Part shown: one piece after another, positions 10,380-20,249 of the stretch
Layout of the letters: every line of letters begins with the position of its first letter
Numbering within the stretch: the first letter of the stretch is position 1
NCBI RefSeq assembly: GCF_002127325.2
Contig: NC_035448.2
Location: forward strand, 129,095,144 to 129,159,143
DNA from: Helianthus annuus
Lineage: Eukaryota; Streptophyta; Magnoliopsida; Asterales; Asteraceae
DNA: 64,000 nt
Direction: 5' to 3'
Notes under the pieces: generated by a model
What the model was told of the DNA's origin: nothing
Database searches by the model: none
Seen by the model: the letters and a program-made list of their open reading frames with translations, nothing else
Made by a program: the position numbers and the translations under genes

Positions 10380-11453
10380 CTACCCTACCCTAAAAGGGTA
10401 GCCGTCGCGCCAGGCGCCAGGACCAGGTGGGTCTGGCGCGCCACGCGAGATAAGCCAAATTTCAGTATATAATGCAGGGGTTTGGCACTTGCATGGGGGT
10501 CTTGTTTCGACGTTCAAATTCATTTCGTATGTTGAGTTATTCACTGTTTCGTTCAAAAACACACACAAGCACGAATCTCTGCTGCGACAACAGGGTAATA
10601 ACTCGATCACTGCTACGATACAATGTCCGATCGATTGAAACCGATCCGATGGATGTTTAAGTGCTGCCCGAATACGGGCTATACTTTGTCATTCGTCGTG
10701 AGGGTTTTGATTTCGTGAGCTTATCGTAAAAGTTGTATTAAGTTACTGACCTAGTTTCGTGTGCATTGTTATTTACCTAGGTTACAAGACTAAATCAGTA
10801 GGCAAGGTTCTGTCCAGTTAAACTTGCAAAGTGAGTCATTCTCTTTTTATTAAATTGTTTTACAAAACCCTAAATGTTTTCCAGTTATACTTTGCAGTGA
10901 TTAAGTCTTTGCTAATCTTTAATTACTGGCAGTATGTGGGGGTTTTGTGCACATTACTACTAACGATTTATCACTTTAGGTGGGCGAGCCTAATTAGTGA
11001 TATGTCCACAGTCATATATTCGGTCGAGTGACAGCTGAACCAGCTAATTATAAGATAGGGGCAAATTTAAAAACCCTTAATACTGTAAATTTATAACAAT
11101 GTGTCTTTGGTGCAAATTGAATGACTCGCCAGTATTTCCCCGCTGATAAAATCTTTTTAAACATGTTTCAGGTGACTTACTGTGAATCAAGGAAAAAGTG
11201 TTGTGTAGCACTACAAGCTTGAAGAGGTGGCTCAGTAAAATACATAAACATGTTTTGTAAAAACAGGGAATTTCCTCGGGAGATTCCTTTATTGTAAATT
11301 ATGGGTATTGTCCCCAAAAAGTGAAATAAAATAATTGGGCATTTTCAGTTTAAACAATCCTGTTCATGTTTCCGCTGCCAAAATAAATACAAATACCATG
11401 GGTTTCTGTTCCGCGGCTCCTGAACGGGTAAAACCGGGTCGGGGGCCGTGACA
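10380..11453 (+). repeat. 3' part of a Ty3-type LTR (probably a solo LTR interrupted by the Athila element)
   Basis: The segment ends with the GC-rich block CCGGGTCGGGGGCCGTGACA (11434-11453), which resembles 3' ends of Tekay/Del-type LTRs. It has a promoter-like TATATAAT at 10466-10473. No primer binding site follows; transposase coding sequence resumes at once. This suggests a solo LTR. Its start is not present, and the left side abuts the Athila 3' LTR, so the Athila element probably inserted into it; the missing half should lie left of the window. Confidence 0.6.
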
Positions 11454-12296
11454 TGTAGCTAGAGAAAGTCTTTACAATCATTGTTCGTGTATTCTAGAAC
11501 TTTATAGGAAAAGATATTTGAGAAAGCCCTCATCAATGACATGCAACAAATATTGGAACATCACGCAGATTATCATGGGCTATCCGGGATGCTAGGTAGT
11601 TTAGATTGTATGAAATGGGCTTGAGAACTTTGTCCTACCCAATGGCAAGGCGCTCACACTAGTGGATTTCACGGGATGCCAGCCATCATGCTTGAAGCGG
11701 TTGCGTCCCAAGATCTTTGGATATGGCATGCGTTCTTCGGTATGCTAGGTTCACATAATGATATTACCATCATAAACCACTCGCCCCTTTTCAATGATCG
11801 GGGAAATGGTATAGGACCCAAAGGAACTTTCTTTGTAAACGGGGTTGAGTATGTGTATGGGTACTACCTAGTTGATGGGATTTACCCAGAGTGGGGGGTT
11901 TTCATAAAATCGTTCATAAGACACGGTACCACAGATCCAAAGAGATTAAAGTTTAACAGGGTCCAAATGGCTACACGTAAAGATATCGAGCGAGCATTCG
12001 GTGTTTTGAAGAAAAGGTGGCGAATATTGGCAATGCCTTGTCGACTATGGGACAAGGATCAGATTGGAAACGTGATGTACGCATGTATCATTCTTCACAA
12101 CATGATTTTGGAGGATGAAGGTAGAGCGGTCGTTACCTACTATGATGACGATGACCCCCAACCAGGTAATGTAACAGATGAAGATAAAGCGGCAAATGAA
12201 TTTTTGATAAAGTCAAGGGATATACATCACAACCTTCGATCTGATTTGGTGGATCATGTTTCAACGATTCCTGGGTTCAAAACCGACGAAGAATGA
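11454..12296 (+). pseudogene. PIF/Harbinger transposase (plant_tran family), C-terminal part
   Basis: Coding similarity starts right after the LTR end. The block Leu-Gly-Ser-Leu-Asp-Cys-Met (near 11595) holds the first catalytic Asp, Gly-Ser-His-Asn-Asp-Ile (near 11750) the second, and Ile-Glu-Arg-Ala-Phe-Gly-Val-Leu (near 11985) the catalytic Glu. The run around Glu-Ala-Val-Ala-Ser-Gln-Asp-Leu-Trp-Ile-Trp is a hallmark of plant PIF transposases. The frame is broken by a TGA at 11622-11624, where the family usually has Trp, and by an indel near 11532. From 11676 to 12296 it is open. The N-terminal half and the usual Myb-like partner gene are not here; the first half should be left of the window if the nested-insertion reading is right. 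It is non-functional. Confidence 0.85.
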
Positions 12297-12306
12297 TAGT
12301 TTTTTA

Positions 12307-12377
12307 TTTTGATAATTATTTTGTATGTTTATTTTAATAATTATTTTGTATGTTTATGTAGTTTTTAGTGGTTATAA

Positions 12378-12434
<57 letters not shown>
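12307..12434. repeat. AT-rich tandem repeat and (TA)n microsatellite
   Basis: Two near-identical ~25-bp units (12307-12331 and 12332-12356) are followed by an almost pure TA run from 12382 to 12434. The TA run flanks the fold-back element on its left; a second run lies at 12825-12862. Confidence 0.85.
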
Positions 12435-12437
<3 letters not shown>

Positions 12438-12821
12438 GGCTGCTAGAATGAAAACCACCCCGAGTTGTAAGAACCGCGAGAACTACACCCCACGGAGCGC
12501 CGTTCGCCATGATTTTTTTTTACAAGTAGATATGTGTATTATAAACACAGCCGTAAAAAATCATGGCGAACGGCGCTCCGTGGGGTGTAGTTTTTTACAC
12601 CACAAGTTTGGTGTTTTTAATTTTTTTTCTTTTTTCTTTTTTTTTCATCAAACTTGTGGTGTAAAAAACTACACCCCACGGAGCGTCGTTCGCCATGATT
12701 TTTTACGGCTGTGTTTATAATATACACATCTACTTGTAAAAAAAAATCATGGCGAACGGCACTCCGTGGGGTGTAGTTCTCGCGGTTCTTACAACTCGAG
12801 GTGGTTTTCATTCTAGCGGCT

Positions 12822-12824
<3 letters not shown>
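12435..12824. mobile_element. Fold-back element with four alternating copies of a 38-bp unit
   Basis: This 390-bp palindrome has two arms of exactly 176 bp (12435-12610 and 12649-12824) around a 38-nt T-rich loop. Each arm is itself a palindrome. A unit of about 38 bp containing CACCCCACGGAGCG and CGCCATGATTTTTT occurs four times, at about 12481, 12555, 12666 and 12741, in forward, reverse, forward, reverse order. The ends (GGGGGCTGCTAGAATGAAAACC on the left, its complement on the right) abut TA runs, so the target was probably TA-rich. There is no transposase; the short ORFs inside are by-products of the palindrome. Non-autonomous TIR/fold-back type, superfamily unknown. Confidence 0.85.
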
Positions 12825-12869
<45 letters not shown>

Positions 12870-13183
12870 AAAGCTGATGTGGCTTGGCCACGCCCACCAT
12901 ACCCCATCCAAAGTGGGTTTGTGAATTGAGTTTTGAAATTACACGTGTCAACCCATACCCCAAACCCCCGCCCCACCATACCTCATGATCTAATAAATAA
13001 ACTCTTTGAGGGTACATATGTCGACTTCGACGAAATCTAAAAATGTTTTTCATCATTCCCTCTCCTATTAAATGTGTATATATCTTATTAAATGATAATG
13101 AATTGAAATAATAAATGATACAATCAAATATCTAAAAACTAAATCTTCTTATTTTGATAATTTGTTAAAATTTACTCAACCAT
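12825..13183. other. (TA)n run and MITE-like remnant
   Basis: A TA run (12825-12862) is followed by a GC-richer block (12873-12990) with CACGCCCACCATACCCC and, near its other end, CGCCCCACCATACC. It resembles ends of Harbinger-type MITEs and could belong to the neighbouring Harbinger element, but I cannot define both termini. 13040-13183 is plain AT-rich sequence. Confidence 0.4.
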
Positions 13184-15177
13184 ATTCTGGATGGTCCTCT
13201 CATCTTAAATGAGGTCATGGCGTGCGCTAAGAAGAAAGGTAGGAAAATGTTTATGTTTAAAATTGATTTCGCCAAGGCTTATGACAATGTCAACTGGAAG
13301 TTTGTTTTGTCGGTTATGGAACAATTGGGTTTCCCTCCTAGATGGTGTAACTGGATTCATGGTATTCTTTCGTCGGCTCGCTCCTCAGTGCTCGTAAATG
13401 GTTCACCTACGTTTGAGTTCCCCTATCATAAAGCTATGAGACAAGGTGACCCTATCTCCCCTTTCCTTTTTTTATTTGTTATGGAGGCTTTTTCGAGCAT
13501 GATTAGGAAAGCGAGTCAGGTGGGAGCTTTGAGGGGTCTTATCCTTCCGAATGATGGGCCGGTGCTCACCCACCTCATTTATGCGGACGATTGTGTGTTA
13601 TTGGGAGAATGGGCGAGTAACAACATTAAGAACGTGGCGCTTCTGCTTAGGTGTTTCCATATTTGCTCCGGTTTAAAAATTAACATGAGAAAATCGAGTC
13701 TTTTGGGGTGGGAGTGGGTGATTCTGATGTTGAAGAAATGGCCGCGGTGATGAGGTGTTCGGTTGGCAGGATTCCCTTCATTCATCTGGGCGTTCCGGTT
13801 GGTGCTAGGATGAGTAGAGTGGCAAGTTGGAAGTCTATTTTTGACATTTTTGAAGCCCGTCTTGCTCTATGGAAAGCCTCGTTGTTGTCTATAGGAGGTC
13901 GTGTTACTCTCATTAAATCGGTCCTTGAAAGTTTGCCCAACTACTATATGTCTCTTTTTAAAGTTCCGGTGGCAGTGTCGAAAGGCTTGGAGGCGATTAT
14001 GAAGAAGTTTTTATGGGGAGGAGGTGGCTCGAATAGTAAGTTGCACTGGGTGGCCTGGAGCCGTGCCACTGTTCCTATTAAAAAGGGCGGTATTGGTCTT
14101 TCTAGGCTGAAAGATACTAATACGGCGCTCTTAAGTAAGTGGGTGTGGAGGTATCGCGTTGAGGGAAGAGCTCTGTGGAAAGATGTCATTAATTCGATTC
14201 ATGGTTCAAAAAGGAATTGGTCATCGGTTCCGGTAAACAAATATATGGGCGGGGTTTGGAAAGGTATTGTCTCGGATATTGAAAAATACAAGGTCGGAGG
14301 AGTTCACCTTTTACATAACATCAAGGGTCGGGTTGGGGATGGGCAGGCGATCAGGTTCTGGTTGGATCCGTGGGTTTGCAACCAACCGTTGAAGGACTAG
14401 TATGCTGCTTTGTTCCGTTTGGAAACAGAAAAGAGACGTTTGGTTGCGGATCGTTTCAACGAGCGGCTGCAGAAATTCTCGGACGCATGGGGTTGGAGCC
14501 GGAACCCGGATTCTCAGGCTGAGTTGACTGAATGGAATGATCTATTGCAGCTACTGGACCCGGTTGTGCTTTTTGATTCTAGAGACAAGTGGGAATGGGT
14601 AGGGGACGATAACCAGGAGTTTTCGGTTGGATATGTTAAAAGTTTCCTCAGGAGCAGTGATGATCTCAGTAGCTACTTTGTGCTTGAATGGTCGAAATGG
14701 GTTCCGAAAAAAGTGAACATTTTTGTGTAGCGGGCTCAAATGGGGCGGATTGCCACGTTGGACGCTCTCAGTAAACGTAATTGTTATAGAGGCGATGAAA
14801 CGTGTGCTTTGTGTAACGATGGTATTGTGTCAGCGGAACACTTGTTCTGTTCCTGTTCGGTGGCAGCAGCGGTCTGGTACCTTATTAGCCGCTGGTGCCG
14901 AATTGGTCCAATCTTTGCTTTCTTGATGAATGACCTTCTGGAGGTTCACAAGTTCTTTGATCTTGCTGTTAAGGTCAAGGAGATCCTCAAGGGCATCATT
15001 ATGGTGGGGTGCTGGTGCATTTGGAAAACGAGGAACGAAAGAAGGTTCTCCAATACGCAAAGATCGGTTGCTAATATTGTTATGGATATTAAGTCTCTAG
15101 GTTATTTATGGTATAGCAACAGGTCCAAAAATAGGGATGTCTTTTGGTCTGATTGGATTTCTTTCTCTATCATGTAA
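13184..15177 (+). pseudogene. LINE ORF2 fragment: reverse transcriptase and zf-RVT domain
   Basis: The coding region runs from 13184 to TAA 15175-15177. It has the L1 RT blocks Asp-Phe-Ala-Lys-Ala-Tyr-Asp (near 13263), Val-Asn-Gly-Ser-Pro-Thr, Gly-Asp-Pro-Ile-Ser-Pro-Phe (near 13445) and the catalytic Tyr-Ala-Asp-Asp (near 13580). The C-terminal zf-RVT domain (about 14740-14870) has Cys-Ala-Leu-Cys and His-Leu-Phe-Cys-Ser-Cys. A frameshift lies near 13705, and TAG stops lie at 14398-14400 and 14728-14730, the second replacing a conserved Trp. The endonuclease domain and ORF1 are missing. It is inactive despite an intact YADD box. Confidence 0.9.
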
Positions 15178-15265
15178 TTGGGTTTGTTTCCCCTGCTGTT
15201 TGTTGCCCTTGTGTTGAGGGTGGTGTTTGTGAATAATAGATGCTTTTCAAAAAAAAAAAAAAAAA
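13184..15265 (+). mobile_element. 5'-truncated LINE (L1-type)
   Basis: The element starts within the reverse transcriptase (Ile-Leu-Asp-Gly-Pro-Leu at 13184) and ends in a 17-base A run at 15249-15265, about 70 bp after the ORF end. The 5' truncation and A tail are typical of target-primed reverse transcription. I found no clear target-site duplication. Confidence 0.88.
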
Positions 15266-15550
15266 CTATAAGATTTCAATCATGTTTATCTTTGAATATA
15301 ACTAGATATAAGACCGCCGCGTTGTGGCTAGGGTCTTACATATTACGACACAATGAATCTACTTTATACGGTTAGGCCTTTACAAATTACGGCGCAATGA
15401 ATTTATTTTGTACTTCTCTATCGACCCGCTCGTTGCGTTTTAAAACCACAAACCTAAGGATTAACTACACACATATGTATCAAGTTAGATATCCAAACGA
15501 TCACATTGTGTTTCCCAATGTCTTGTGGAGGGAAATACAAATACTTGATG
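15266..15550. other. Non-coding, nothing recognised
   Basis: Moderately AT-rich sequence. No gene, repeat boundary or RNA feature was recognised. Confidence 0.4.
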
Positions 15551-15735
15551 TTGATTAGGGATGAGAACGGTACATGTTCAGTATTGAACTTACCGGTACC
15601 GAAAAACGGGAAAAGTGAGTACCGGTATCGAATATACCGGTTCGGTACCAGTACCAGTATTTTACCTGTAAATATCGGTACCGTTCCAATACTGGTACCA
15701 AAAAGCGGGGATAATGGGTACCCACACAATTAAAG
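15551..15735. mobile_element. GGTACC-rich MITE-like repeat (hAT-like?)
   Basis: The segment starts with TTAGGGATGAGAACGGTAC and carries about nine GGTACC- or GGTATC-like sites, many in the form ACCGGTACC. Such elements are common in plant genomes and usually regarded as hAT-related, starting TAGGGATGAG. The matching right end is not clear. Confidence 0.4.
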
Positions 15736-16140
15736 AGAGTTGGCCCAAAACAATAACCCATATCACCTAGTTGTTTTGTAAAAAAACCAATGTCCAAGAA
15801 TATATGGTTAGAGTACAACTTCTAATGCAACATAATGTTAAAAATTAATAGTATATAAATATAAATTTTATAATTCTTAAATGTTTGTTATTTGGTTTTT
15901 ATAATTGTTAAATCTTTATTATTAAATCTATTCTTTCAATGGCTCTTGACATCTAACATACAAAATCTTCACACAAGTAATGGTTTTAACAAGTTTAATT
16001 ATTCAATCCATATAATATATGGGTTTCTAATCTAGTTAGATTATAAAAGAAAATAGTATTAAACATGCGTACTTTGCGGTGCTCTAAACCGCAAAAATAA
16101 AATAAAATAAAATCACAACTTATTAGAGAAAACCATAAAC
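15736..16140. other. AT-rich non-coding sequence
   Basis: I see no gene or defined repeat here. Confidence 0.4.
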
Positions 16141-16600
16141 ACTAATGATAATAGCTGTAAGAGTAGTAGTAATAATAATATAATATGTGTATCAATAATT
16201 AAATGAAATAACAAGAAGAAAATACAATAATACGAACAATACTAAAGCCAAAAATAAGTTTAATAAAAAGTAAAAGTAATATTAAACAAAAAAATAAAAA
16301 CATTAAAGATGGGAATACAAAAGCAATAAAATAATAAGAAGAAAATACAATAGCAGTAAATATAATCCTAACAGAAAACAATAGTAATAATAAAGTTAAT
16401 TAAAAAATAATAATAAGAATAATAAAGCCAAAATAAGTTTGATAAAAAGCAACAATAACATGAGAACAAAGACAGGAAATAAAAAAATAGTAATAGAAAA
16501 CGTTAAAAGAAACATGAGAACAAAGATAGGAAATAAAAAATAGCAATAGAAAACGTAAAAAGAAGAAAGACGGTAAGTGAGGATCAACATGTGATCGACC
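16141..16600. repeat. A-rich degenerate tandem repeats
   Basis: The plus strand is strongly A-rich with recurring AATAATAAGAAGAAAATACAA-like blocks. The clearest pair is 16458-16510 and 16512-16563, a 54-bp period with ACATGAGAACAAAGA(C/T)AGG in both. The other strand shows ORFs rich in Phe, Leu and Ile only because of composition. Confidence 0.7.
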
Positions 16601-17990
16601 CGGGTGAAATATCAACAAGGTGCAACCAAGGAAGACCTGACACGATCTAAATATGGTGCGCGCGAAAAAAAAAAACAAGTTTTGGCTCAGTTAATACGAC
16701 TTGGTTTTTTAAACAGGTCAACCCAAATATACCTGGTTTAAAAATGGATCAACCTAAAATAACATGTGAAAAATGGGTTGACATTTTAGCCTGTTTAATA
16801 TTATTTAATGAAGTTAATATTTTGATTTCAGACTTCATTAATTAAATAATATTAAACGGGAAATGAAAGTGGTAAAACTAAAATTAAATATTTTAATTTT
16901 TAGGTTTTCATATAACTATTAACTTTTAAAAGTGATTAATTTCACTTCCAAATCTCCATTCTCCATTTTGTAAATATTTTTTATTCTAATCTCGAGCTAA
17001 TATAAACTTAAGTTTGCTAACTGGGAATGAAAGATAAATACACAAAAACAATTAACATAACACAAATTGGACAAAGGCTCCATATGAATCGGAGTAATTA
17101 ATTGCATACATTGTTATAAAATCACTAAGTATTACTCATATTCGTACATGAACATAAAACATATCGACTTGAAACATGATACGAATATAAGTGGGTTCGA
17201 CTTGACATGACAAGAATAAGTATATGGTTAGGGCCGAAGAATTCAACCCGCCAACCTGATTGCATACATATAGATGTGAAAACAAAAGACTGGAAGGAAA
17301 AAAGAAAAGAGATCAGTGGCTGCCACGTGACAACCCCTAATTGGCTGATTGACCTAACATTTAGTGTACATCCTTGTGGTTTTTTGTTGGCTAAATGTGT
17401 GTTATATAATTAGATACACATTTCAAGTTAACATATGGAGCATACACAACATTGTGTCTCAAAGAACCTGATTATGGTATAACTAAATGGCAGTGGTATG
17501 ATACTATATGCGATGGTGATGGATAGGTGACTTGGTTGGGAGATTGTGGTGGTGGGGGATGCAATCGTGCAAAACTAATCATATGATGAAAAGGGTAAAG
17601 TATTTTAAAATATATAAAATTGTTGTCTACTAATTCACATATATATAAATTTATACATGTGTCCATAAAAGTTTAAGGGTAATTGAGGAACCATTTATTT
17701 ATTTATTTTTATAATAAAACATCTAAACCTACGAGATTATGAGACTGTGTACAATACTTAATGACTTTATTGATAGTTAAAAGAATATGAAACTTTTTTT
17801 CTTTATCGGTTGTTGATGTAAGTTGAATTAGTGGGACATAATTTTCTAATAATTTTTATTCGAAAATGAAAGAAAGTTTTAGGTAATATAAAGTTGATGT
17901 GAATTAGAAGTGATTGTTTGAGGTATGACCGTAAGGGAAAAGGACTAGTCTAGCCAATTTTGATCCAATAATTTACCTATATAATATTAG
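16601..17990. other. AT-rich non-coding sequence with one hairpin
   Basis: The one defined structure is an imperfect inverted repeat at 16794-16858, with arms of about 22-26 bp that read GTTTAATATTATTTAATGAAGT and its complement around a short spacer. No gene or transposon end can be assigned in the rest. Confidence 0.5.
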
Positions 17991-18545
17991 CTTATTAGGG
18001 GAGGAGGGATGGTAACTAGTGATACATTTCTATCATTACCAAGCACCAATCAACTCATGTCATGTCATCACTCAATATTCTATCACTAGTGATAGAAATG
18101 TAGTGGGGGTGGTATCACTAGTGATGGAATTCTTTCACTCCCAAATTTTTTTAATTTTCATTTTAAAATTAGAAATTAAACACTAAATTATAAATTTCAC
18201 TAATTTTTTTATTTTAAATTAATGACCGAGCCACACTAAAATTATAAATTTCAATTAATTTCAATTAATGACCGAACCCAAAAGCCCAAATTGATGAACG
18301 AACCCAAAAGCCCAATTAAAGGTTCGTCAAGTAATTGAGGGTTCGTCTAAAATGTGAAAGGTTCGTCACAGAAAAGAAGGGTTCGTCAAGCAATAAAGGT
18401 TCGTCGATCTGGGTTTTTCAAACTTTTCAACGCGTTATAGTTTTAACGCGTTTTGTTTATCACGCGTTATAGGAGGGGCGACGGCGGTGTTCGTGGTGGG
18501 ATCACGCGTTATGGGGAGTCCATAACAGACCACCCCGCCTACTCT
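17991..18545. mobile_element. MITE-like segment with ATCACTAGTGAT and GGTTCGTC repeats
   Basis: A GGGGAGGAGGGATGGTAACTAG block near 17998 and a GACCACCCCGCCTACTC block near 18530 may be opposing ends, but their pairing is weak. Inside are palindromic ATCACTAGTGAT-type sites near 18014, 18082 and 18114, five GGTTCGTC copies at 18321-18406 and three ACGCGTTAT copies near 18430-18515. There is no transposase. I infer a Harbinger-type non-autonomous element, with low certainty. Confidence 0.4.
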
Positions 18546-19097
18546 TAAAAGTTATAATTATTTGTAAAAGAAAATCAAATAGGTAGGCTAAAATGTTAAA
18601 ATATTTTAATTCAATAGCGTGATATTTGGCGAGATAATCTACAAAAAGAAAACATTGACATGACATTTAATCGTACAACGTCGCATGGTGGTGCAAATGA
18701 AGAGCATTTCATGTGGCAATGCCGATGGCATTATTCAAGCTTTATTTTCTTTTACCGATTGAGATTATGAGATGTGCTAGCGACATGGTGCTTTTTGAGA
18801 TCATAAAGAAAATTGAATCTTAGTGATCTAATTATGACGTATTGATCAGCAATAATTTCAACTAAGAAAATGTTTTGTGACAATCTCAACTTTTAACCTA
18901 TTTTCTTTAAATGATCCCATACTAACAGAATCATAACTCCATTTGTTTGTTGATGGCGTGGCCTGCTTACATGTCAAAAACATCCGTTTATAAAACATGT
19001 CCAAACATTAACATTTGTTTATAAAACATCTGTCTGTTCTTCAACCATCGTATATATACATTCAAACCCTAAAAATATCGTATCGATCGACTAAACC
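18546..19097. other. Non-coding, possibly the left flank of a MULE
   Basis: AT-rich, no gene. If the two following pseudogenes form one MULE, a long terminal inverted repeat should lie here, but I could not identify one by eye. Confidence 0.3.
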
Positions 19098-19530
19098 ATG
19101 GAAAGGAGCTCATCCACGTCTTCTACATCTGGTGGCAAAAAATTCTACAATCTTTAAACGATTTTGATGGAAATGTCTATTCCAATCACGATATGCTTGC
19201 AATTCGTAGGGTTGCTAGACCTAGAAGTGTTAGAAATGGGGATATATATTAAGGTTGTCCTTTATGGTCGGTAAGTATCACGATATGATTGCATATTTCA
19301 AAGCTGATTTGATAAATTCTTCCCTGCAAAATTTTCATGTGGAAAGAAGATCTTGATGAATTCTTAAAGGAACATGGAAAATGGAAATGTAGAGTAAGAA
19401 AAGAACAAGAATTTACATATATGAAGGTAGAAAATTTGAAGGTGCAGAACATGATGTTGCAAAAAGAGAACAAGAATTCGAAACAATAGATGTCATTGGA
19501 AAAGTCCAATTAGAGAAAGCATAGTGTTTT
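19098..19530 (+). pseudogene. GRF-zinc-finger-like protein remnant with coiled-coil tail
   Basis: An ATG at 19098 opens a Ser/Thr-rich start. After a stop and a frame change the sequence reads Leu-Ala-Ile-Arg-Arg-Val-Ala-Arg (near 19198) and, after a TAA, Gly-Cys-Pro-Leu-Trp (near 19254). It then reads Asp-Leu-Asp-Glu-Phe-Leu-Lys-Glu-His-Gly-Lys (near 19352) and a Lys/Glu/Asn-rich heptad-like tail. This order resembles plant GRF-type zinc-finger proteins with a C-terminal coiled coil, many of which are transposon-linked. Most of the zinc-binding Cys residues are gone and there are several stops, so it is dead. It faces the MULE transposase about 700 bp away, as expected for a second gene of the same element. 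The assignment is tentative. Confidence 0.4.
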
Positions 19531-20249
19531 AGGTTTAGTAGATATTGTCATAGCAATATGGTGGATTTTATTTGTGTGAAATTGTTGTTAATGACAATCT
19601 ATGGAATGAAATTGTTAATGAAAATAATGTCAATTCAGGGAATGAAAATGTTGTTAAATGTCAAAAGCTTTAACAGAGTATTCTAAAATCATATTCATAT
19701 GTTTTAATGTCCAATTGACCAATTGGAACAAATAAACAAACATACATGATTGTTGCATCAGCTGATCAGTACTAATTTTAACTGATGCGTGAACAAACAA
19801 ACATGACATACATGAACAACCAAACATGAACACACTTGAGTATTACAAAACATACTTGATCACATTCATTATAAAGTCACGTTCAAAAGCGTACATGAAC
19901 TAGTTCAAAAGGATACATAAGCGAAGTTTTACAAAATACATATCTTAACTAGTTCAAATGCATAATAGTCATTGATCAGGTAGTCCAAAAAGCATAAGAT
20001 CTTTAAGCGGCCATCCCTCTGACCTTACCTTTTGTCTTCCCCCTGGCGTTTTAGAACCAATTAACTATTGTGTTGCTTGAGTTAAGTGGGTTACTTAAGT
20101 TGAGTATTATGTTGCTTAAGTTGACCCTACTGGCATTCCCTTTGGCCTTTTAGAACCAATTGACTGTTGTGTTGCTTGAGTTGACCTCCCCTTTGGCCTT
20201 TCCCATGGTATTTTAGCATCGACTTTTGCAATGGCTTTACCCTTACCTT
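19531..20249. other. Intergenic spacer between the two convergent MULE-related remnants
   Basis: No gene. There are short repeats of ATACATGA and ACATGAAC (19740-19900). Around 20050-20200, two copies of GAACCAATT(A/G)ACT(A/G)TTGTGTTGCTTGAGTT lie about 105 bp apart. Confidence 0.45.

Noticed and set aside
10380..10402. CTACCCTACCCTAAAAGGG as interstitial telomere repeat
   Set aside because: Only one CCCTAAA-like unit is present next to CTACC words, so it is not a telomeric array.
12448..12811. Two near-identical ORFs on opposite strands inside the palindrome
   Set aside because: They exist only because the DNA is an inverted repeat; no protein family resemblance.
16199..16678. Minus-strand Phe/Leu/Ile-rich ORFs as membrane proteins
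   Set aside because: They arise from the A-rich tandem repeats on the plus strand and have no conserved features.
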